From Clostridia bacterium (GTDB lineage: Bacteria; Bacillota; Clostridia; Oscillospirales; CAG-382), in contig CAAEPN010000068.1 of NCBI GenBank assembly GCA_900757905.1, positions 1 through 7,885 on the forward strand: DNA of 7,885 nt, given 5' to 3'. This document shows positions 5,505-7,885 of this stretch, one piece after another. Numbering within the stretch: the stretch's first letter is position 1; each line of letters opens with the position of its first letter. The position numbers and the translations under genes are program-made. The notes beneath the pieces are model-generated. The model worked only from the letters and a program-made list of their open reading frames with translations, ran no database searches and had not been told where the DNA came from.

Positions 5505-6404
5505 CTACCGGTTCAGCGAAAAGGAAATAACGCTGCTCCAGGCAAAGCGTCCTTCGGCGTCCTTAACCTCTACGCGCACCCACTTATCGTAATCCTGTAA
5601 CGTGTATTCCGCGCAGGTTAAATTCTCGCCGCGAATTACACGATCCTTCGCCCAAGACGCGCCGGTAACAAAGCTGATGAGCGAACAGGGACTGCATCGG
5701 ACGCAAATGGTTCTTGCGCCCTCTCCGGTCTGTGTTACATACAATTCCGGTCCTTGTGAAGCATAAAAGCGCGACGCACGGATGCCGCTTAAAATATCCT
5801 CTACCGAATCGCTTTCCGACTCCACCATCAAAAACGACTTTGCGTCGTCCGTTCCGTCGTAATAGTGCGTGTCGTCCGTAGCAATGAGCGGCAGCACATA
5901 ACCGTCGTTGGCAAGAACGTCCACAAGATATCCCGAATATGGGCGAACGCTTTGATGCACGTCGGAAACCGAATTATATATTTCAAGCAACGAAAAGCCG
6001 TGAAGCGCCTCCACATCCTCTTTCGTGTTGAGCGACCAATACGGATGCGCTAAAACCGCCATACCGCCGCAGTCGTTTATCGCGTCGATAACCTCCTGAC
6101 GGCGCGCCGTTTTTTCATCCAATTCCGGTTTTGTTTTCATGCCGATGCCGACAATGTGCATGATTCCGTCTGCGGTATCACGAATACCGAAATCAATATT
6201 ATATTCGCAGCCGGAAATGATTTTTAAGCCGCCGATCTCGCCTTGCGGATGATAGACCCAATGATCGGTTATCGCCACGGCATCGAATCCGGCTTCCCGA
6301 TAGATCTTTGCCATTTGTTCGGGCGATACCGCGCCGTCCGACAAATTGGTGTGGATGTGCAATCCGACTTTATAATAGCATTTTCCGTTTGAAGCCTTGT
6401 ACAT
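5505..6404 (-). CDS. PHP-domain metal-dependent phosphoesterase
   Basis: The 299-residue protein belongs to the PHP (polymerase and histidinol phosphatase) superfamily of metal-dependent phosphoesterases. The metal-binding motifs are in the usual order: HIHTNLSDG (His16, His18, Asp23), ITDH (His48), CEYN (Glu67), AHPYW (His120) and TDDTH (Asp177, Asp178, His180). Residues after about 220 form a beta-rich C-terminal region (LYVTQTGEGARTICVRC…VRVEVKDAEGRFAWSS) that looks like an added Ig-like or accessory domain, as in the CehA/YciV-type stand-alone PHP proteins; its role is unclear. No signal peptide is seen, so it is probably cytoplasmic. The ATG is preceded by GGAGGAA (6411-6417). The gene stands alone, with its own promoter and terminator, so its neighbours give no substrate clue. 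The natural substrate cannot be read from sequence; nucleotide or sugar-phosphate hydrolysis is typical of relatives. Confidence 0.9.
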   Translation of the reverse strand: MYKASNGKCYYKVGLHIHTNLSDGAVSPEQMAKIYREAGFDAVAITDHWVYHPQGEIGGLKIISGCEYNIDFGIRDTADGIMHIVGIGMKTKPELDEKTARRQEVIDAINDCGGMAVLAHPYWSLNTKEDVEALHGFSLLEIYNSVSDVHQSVRPYSGYLVDVLANDGYVLPLIATDDTHYYDGTDDAKSFLMVESESDSVEDILSGIRASRFYASQGPELYVTQTGEGARTICVRCSPCSLISFVTGASWAKDRVIRGENLTCAEYTLQDYDKWVRVEVKDAEGRFAWSSVISFSLNR

Positions 6405-6456
6405 GGCGTTTTCCTCCGTTTGAAAGTCTGTGGTTTTATCGTTTCAAGTAAACCCG

Positions 6457-6485
6457 ATTATACCACATTTTTCCGGAAAAGTCAA
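6457..6485 (-). promoter_or_regulatory. Sigma-A promoter of the PHP-domain gene with palindromic spacer
   Basis: On the minus strand TTGACT (6480-6485) and an exact TATAAT (6457-6462) are separated by 17 bases, a near-consensus promoter. The start would be near 6450, about 46 nt before the ATG. The perfect 12-base palindrome TTTTCCGGAAAA (6469-6480) fills the upstream part of the spacer and touches the -35 box, a place where a repressor could block RNA polymerase. Confidence 0.87.
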
Positions 6486-6530
6486 CCTTGCGCACAAGAA
6501 AAAATATCACCCGCATTCCATCCGGCTCAT

Positions 6531-6561
6531 AAAAAAGAACCGGTCGATCGACCGGTTCTTT
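6531..6561 (-). terminator. Intrinsic terminator of the GH16-SDR unit
   Basis: A perfect 28-base palindrome (6534-6561, centred on GATC) gives a 12-bp stem with a four-base loop. In the minus direction the stem ends in a run of six T (6531-6536). It begins five bases after the SDR stop codon. Confidence 0.93.
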
Positions 6562-6566
6562 CCGTA

Positions 6567-7376
6567 TTATAATCCCTTTTCCATGGCTTTTCTTTTATAC
6601 TCTCCGAGAATCTGCGGATAGAGCTGAACGCTCATACCGCCGTCCACGGCAATTTCCGTACCGGTGACGTTTTTGGATTCATCACTGCCTAAATACCATG
6701 CAGCGTTTGCGATATCTTCAAAATCGGAAATATCGCCGAGCGGCGTTAAAGAGCCGTTGACGATCTGTCTATCCCCCATTTTTACCCAGCGTTCGGTTTT
6801 GATCGTCCCCGGCAGCACCACATTGGAGCGGATTCCGTATATGCCAAGATCCACTGCAAATGCGCGGCTCATGGCATTGATACCGCCCTTGGAGGCACAA
6901 TATGCACTGCGGTTCGGAATAGCACGGTAAGCCGTGTTGGAGCTGATAAAGACGATCGCACCCTTACGGTGTTCACGCATACGAAACGCCGCCTGCCGCA
7001 CGATAGTAAAATTCCAGACGAGATTTGTTTCGAAAACGCCGGCAAATTCCTCCACCGGCACGGTAAAGAAATCCATGCCCTTGGCCGGGTCATTGCTAAA
7101 GCCCATATTGGCGGAATTGAGAATCACGGTTTCGGCAAAAAGGCCGTTCTTATCGATATCGCAAAACAGATCAATGACCGCCTGTTCGTTTCCGACTGCA
7201 AGCTCATAGCCGCGTGCAAAAACGCCGTGCGCATCCGCCACTTCCCTTGCCGCCTTTTCGGCACGCATGCCGTCGCGGCTGGTGATAAGTACCGCATAGC
7301 CTTCGGAGGCAAAACGGTGCGCACACGCAAGTCCTGTTCCGACTGTGCCGCCGGTCACAAGCATAGCTTTTTTCAT
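6567..7376 (-). CDS. Short-chain dehydrogenase/reductase (classical SDR family)
   Basis: This 269-residue NAD(P)-dependent oxidoreductase has a single Rossmann-fold domain. The cofactor motif TGGTVGTG (8-15) fits TGxxxGxG. Ser145/Ser146, Tyr159 and Lys163 (YCASK) form the catalytic centre, with the supporting Asn118. The family's NNAG is replaced by NSAN (87-90). LPGTIKTE (188-195) and VTGTEIAVDGG (237-247) are the usual substrate-side and C-terminal segments. Arg34 after the second strand (ITSR) hints at NADP(H), which is inference. The start at 7376 is favoured because the protein then begins MKKAMLVTGG, as SDRs do, with AAAGGTGG about ten bases upstream; a longer frame to 7448 would overlap the GH16 gene and adds a non-family tail. 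It follows the GH16 gene by 19 nt, so the two are probably cotranscribed. A role in sugar or sugar-alcohol metabolism is suggested by context only; SDR substrates are not predictable from sequence. Confidence 0.92.
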   Translation of the reverse strand: MKKAMLVTGGTVGTGLACAHRFASEGYAVLITSRDGMRAEKAAREVADAHGVFARGYELAVGNEQAVIDLFCDIDKNGLFAETVILNSANMGFSNDPAKGMDFFTVPVEEFAGVFETNLVWNFTIVRQAAFRMREHRKGAIVFISSNTAYRAIPNRSAYCASKGGINAMSRAFAVDLGIYGIRSNVVLPGTIKTERWVKMGDRQIVNGSLTPLGDISDFEDIANAAWYLGSDESKNVTGTEIAVDGGMSVQLYPQILGEYKRKAMEKGL

Positions 7377-7395
7377 AAATAATCTGCCACCTTTC

Positions 7396-7885
7396 CTATA
7401 TGCGGTCGAATACACGCACATAATCCACAATAAATGCGTCGTCGGCAAACGTTTCTCCGACCTTTAACGGAGCATTCTTCCGATACCCCTGAACCTCGGT
7501 TGTAAGAAGCAGAAATTCCGGCACATGCGACACGTGTTCACACGTCTGGGAAACAATCTCTCCGTCGCAATAAAAGGTATACCCTTGCGGCGTCCAATCC
7601 ATCCCGAAGCGGTGAAAGCCGTCTTTGGTCTCTTGAATCGGATAGTGTACGCGCGCCTCCTCGCGAAGCTGCCTGCCGTAACCGCCCATGATGTTTCCGG
7701 TGGTGCATTCGCCGGCTTTGAAGCACTCCATAATGTCGCATTCGATACCGCAATAGGTCGGGTCATAGGCCGTTCCGATGCTCGGCGACTGCATCCAGAA
7801 TGCGCTCCACATTTCCTCCGGATACGTTTGAAACTTACAGCGGCATTCATAGTACCCATACCGGTGCATAAACTTCGGTTCAGAC
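7396..7885 (-). CDS. Glycoside hydrolase family 16 protein, 3' part (5' end beyond window)
   Basis: Only the C-terminal 163 or so residues are present; the frame stays open to the window edge, and the Met at 7869 is internal. The family entry motif, a Tyr-Gly-Tyr followed by the ECRCKF segment, leads into WSAFWMQS. The catalytic block GIECDIMECF follows, with the GH16 ExDxxE nucleophile, helper Asp and acid/base Glu (residues 43, 45 and 48 counted from that Met). HRFGMDWTPQGYTFYCDGEIV and the terminal FIVDYVRVFDRI are standard jelly-roll strands of this family. GH16 enzymes cleave beta-1,3/1,4-glucans, laminarin, agar, carrageenan or xyloglucan; which one applies cannot be told. The presence of a signal peptide is unknown because the N-terminus is missing. 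Its partner is the SDR gene 19 nt downstream. The promoter lies outside the window. Confidence 0.88.
   Translation of the reverse strand, partial: SEPKFMHRYGYYECRCKFQTYPEEMWSAFWMQSPSIGTAYDPTYCGIECDIMECFKAGECTTGNIMGGYGRQLREEARVHYPIQETKDGFHRFGMDWTPQGYTFYCDGEIVSQTCEHVSHVPEFLLLTTEVQGYRKNAPLKVGETFADDAFIVDYVRVFDRI

Noticed and set aside
6534..6561. Perfect palindrome as an operator
   Set aside because: It sits five bases after a stop codon and ends in six T on the transcribed strand, so terminator is the simpler reading.
7377..7448. Upstream extension of the SDR frame
   Set aside because: It would overlap the GH16 stop region and add residues not seen in SDRs; the 7376 start gives the canonical N-terminus.

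Overview
The window reads as chromosomal DNA from an anaerobic, probably gut-type Clostridia/Firmicutes member. The grounds are a sodium-pump biotin decarboxylase operon with the small clostridial-type OadG, strong GGAGG-type ribosome sites, sigma-A promoters with exact TATAAT boxes, and compact intrinsic terminators. Base composition is intermediate. The taxonomic call is inference. All supported genes lie on the minus strand, so transcription runs from high to low coordinates.

Right part (7885 to about 6534): the 3' portion of a glycoside hydrolase family 16 gene is cut by the window edge. It is followed 19 nt later by a short-chain dehydrogenase/reductase, and the pair ends in a 12-bp perfect hairpin followed by six T. 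Middle part (6485 to about 5388): a single PHP-domain metal-dependent phosphoesterase has its own near-consensus promoter and its own terminator.

Left part (5327 to 114): a five-gene operon runs from one sigma-A promoter. In transcript order it encodes a 12S-type (MmdA/PccB-like) carboxyltransferase, an OadG-like membrane anchor, a biotin carrier protein with an Ala/Pro linker, the OadB sodium-translocating subunit, and a 5S-type oxaloacetate/pyruvate carboxyltransferase (OadA/PycB-like, without its own biotin domain). The carrier would take CO2 from one or both carboxyltransferases to OadB in the membrane, where decarboxylation drives Na+ export. Because both 5S- and 12S-type subunits share one carrier, a transcarboxylase-like exchange is also conceivable. 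The 12S-type protein departs from the family consensus at several active-site motifs, so its substrate is uncertain.

Non-coding structure beyond the ordinary operon signals: both promoters carry the same TCCGGAAAA block at the same place in the 17-bp spacer. The left edge (1-141) is a run of nested and tandem hairpins with C-GAA-G caps. A long interrupted hairpin plus three ATCGAT copies lies in the 98-nt gap before the last operon gene. I see no CRISPR array, tRNA, rRNA, insertion sequence or phage gene. No stretch above 300 bases lacks a gene. The layout resembles known decarboxylase operons; the unusual items are details within it rather than a clearly new system.
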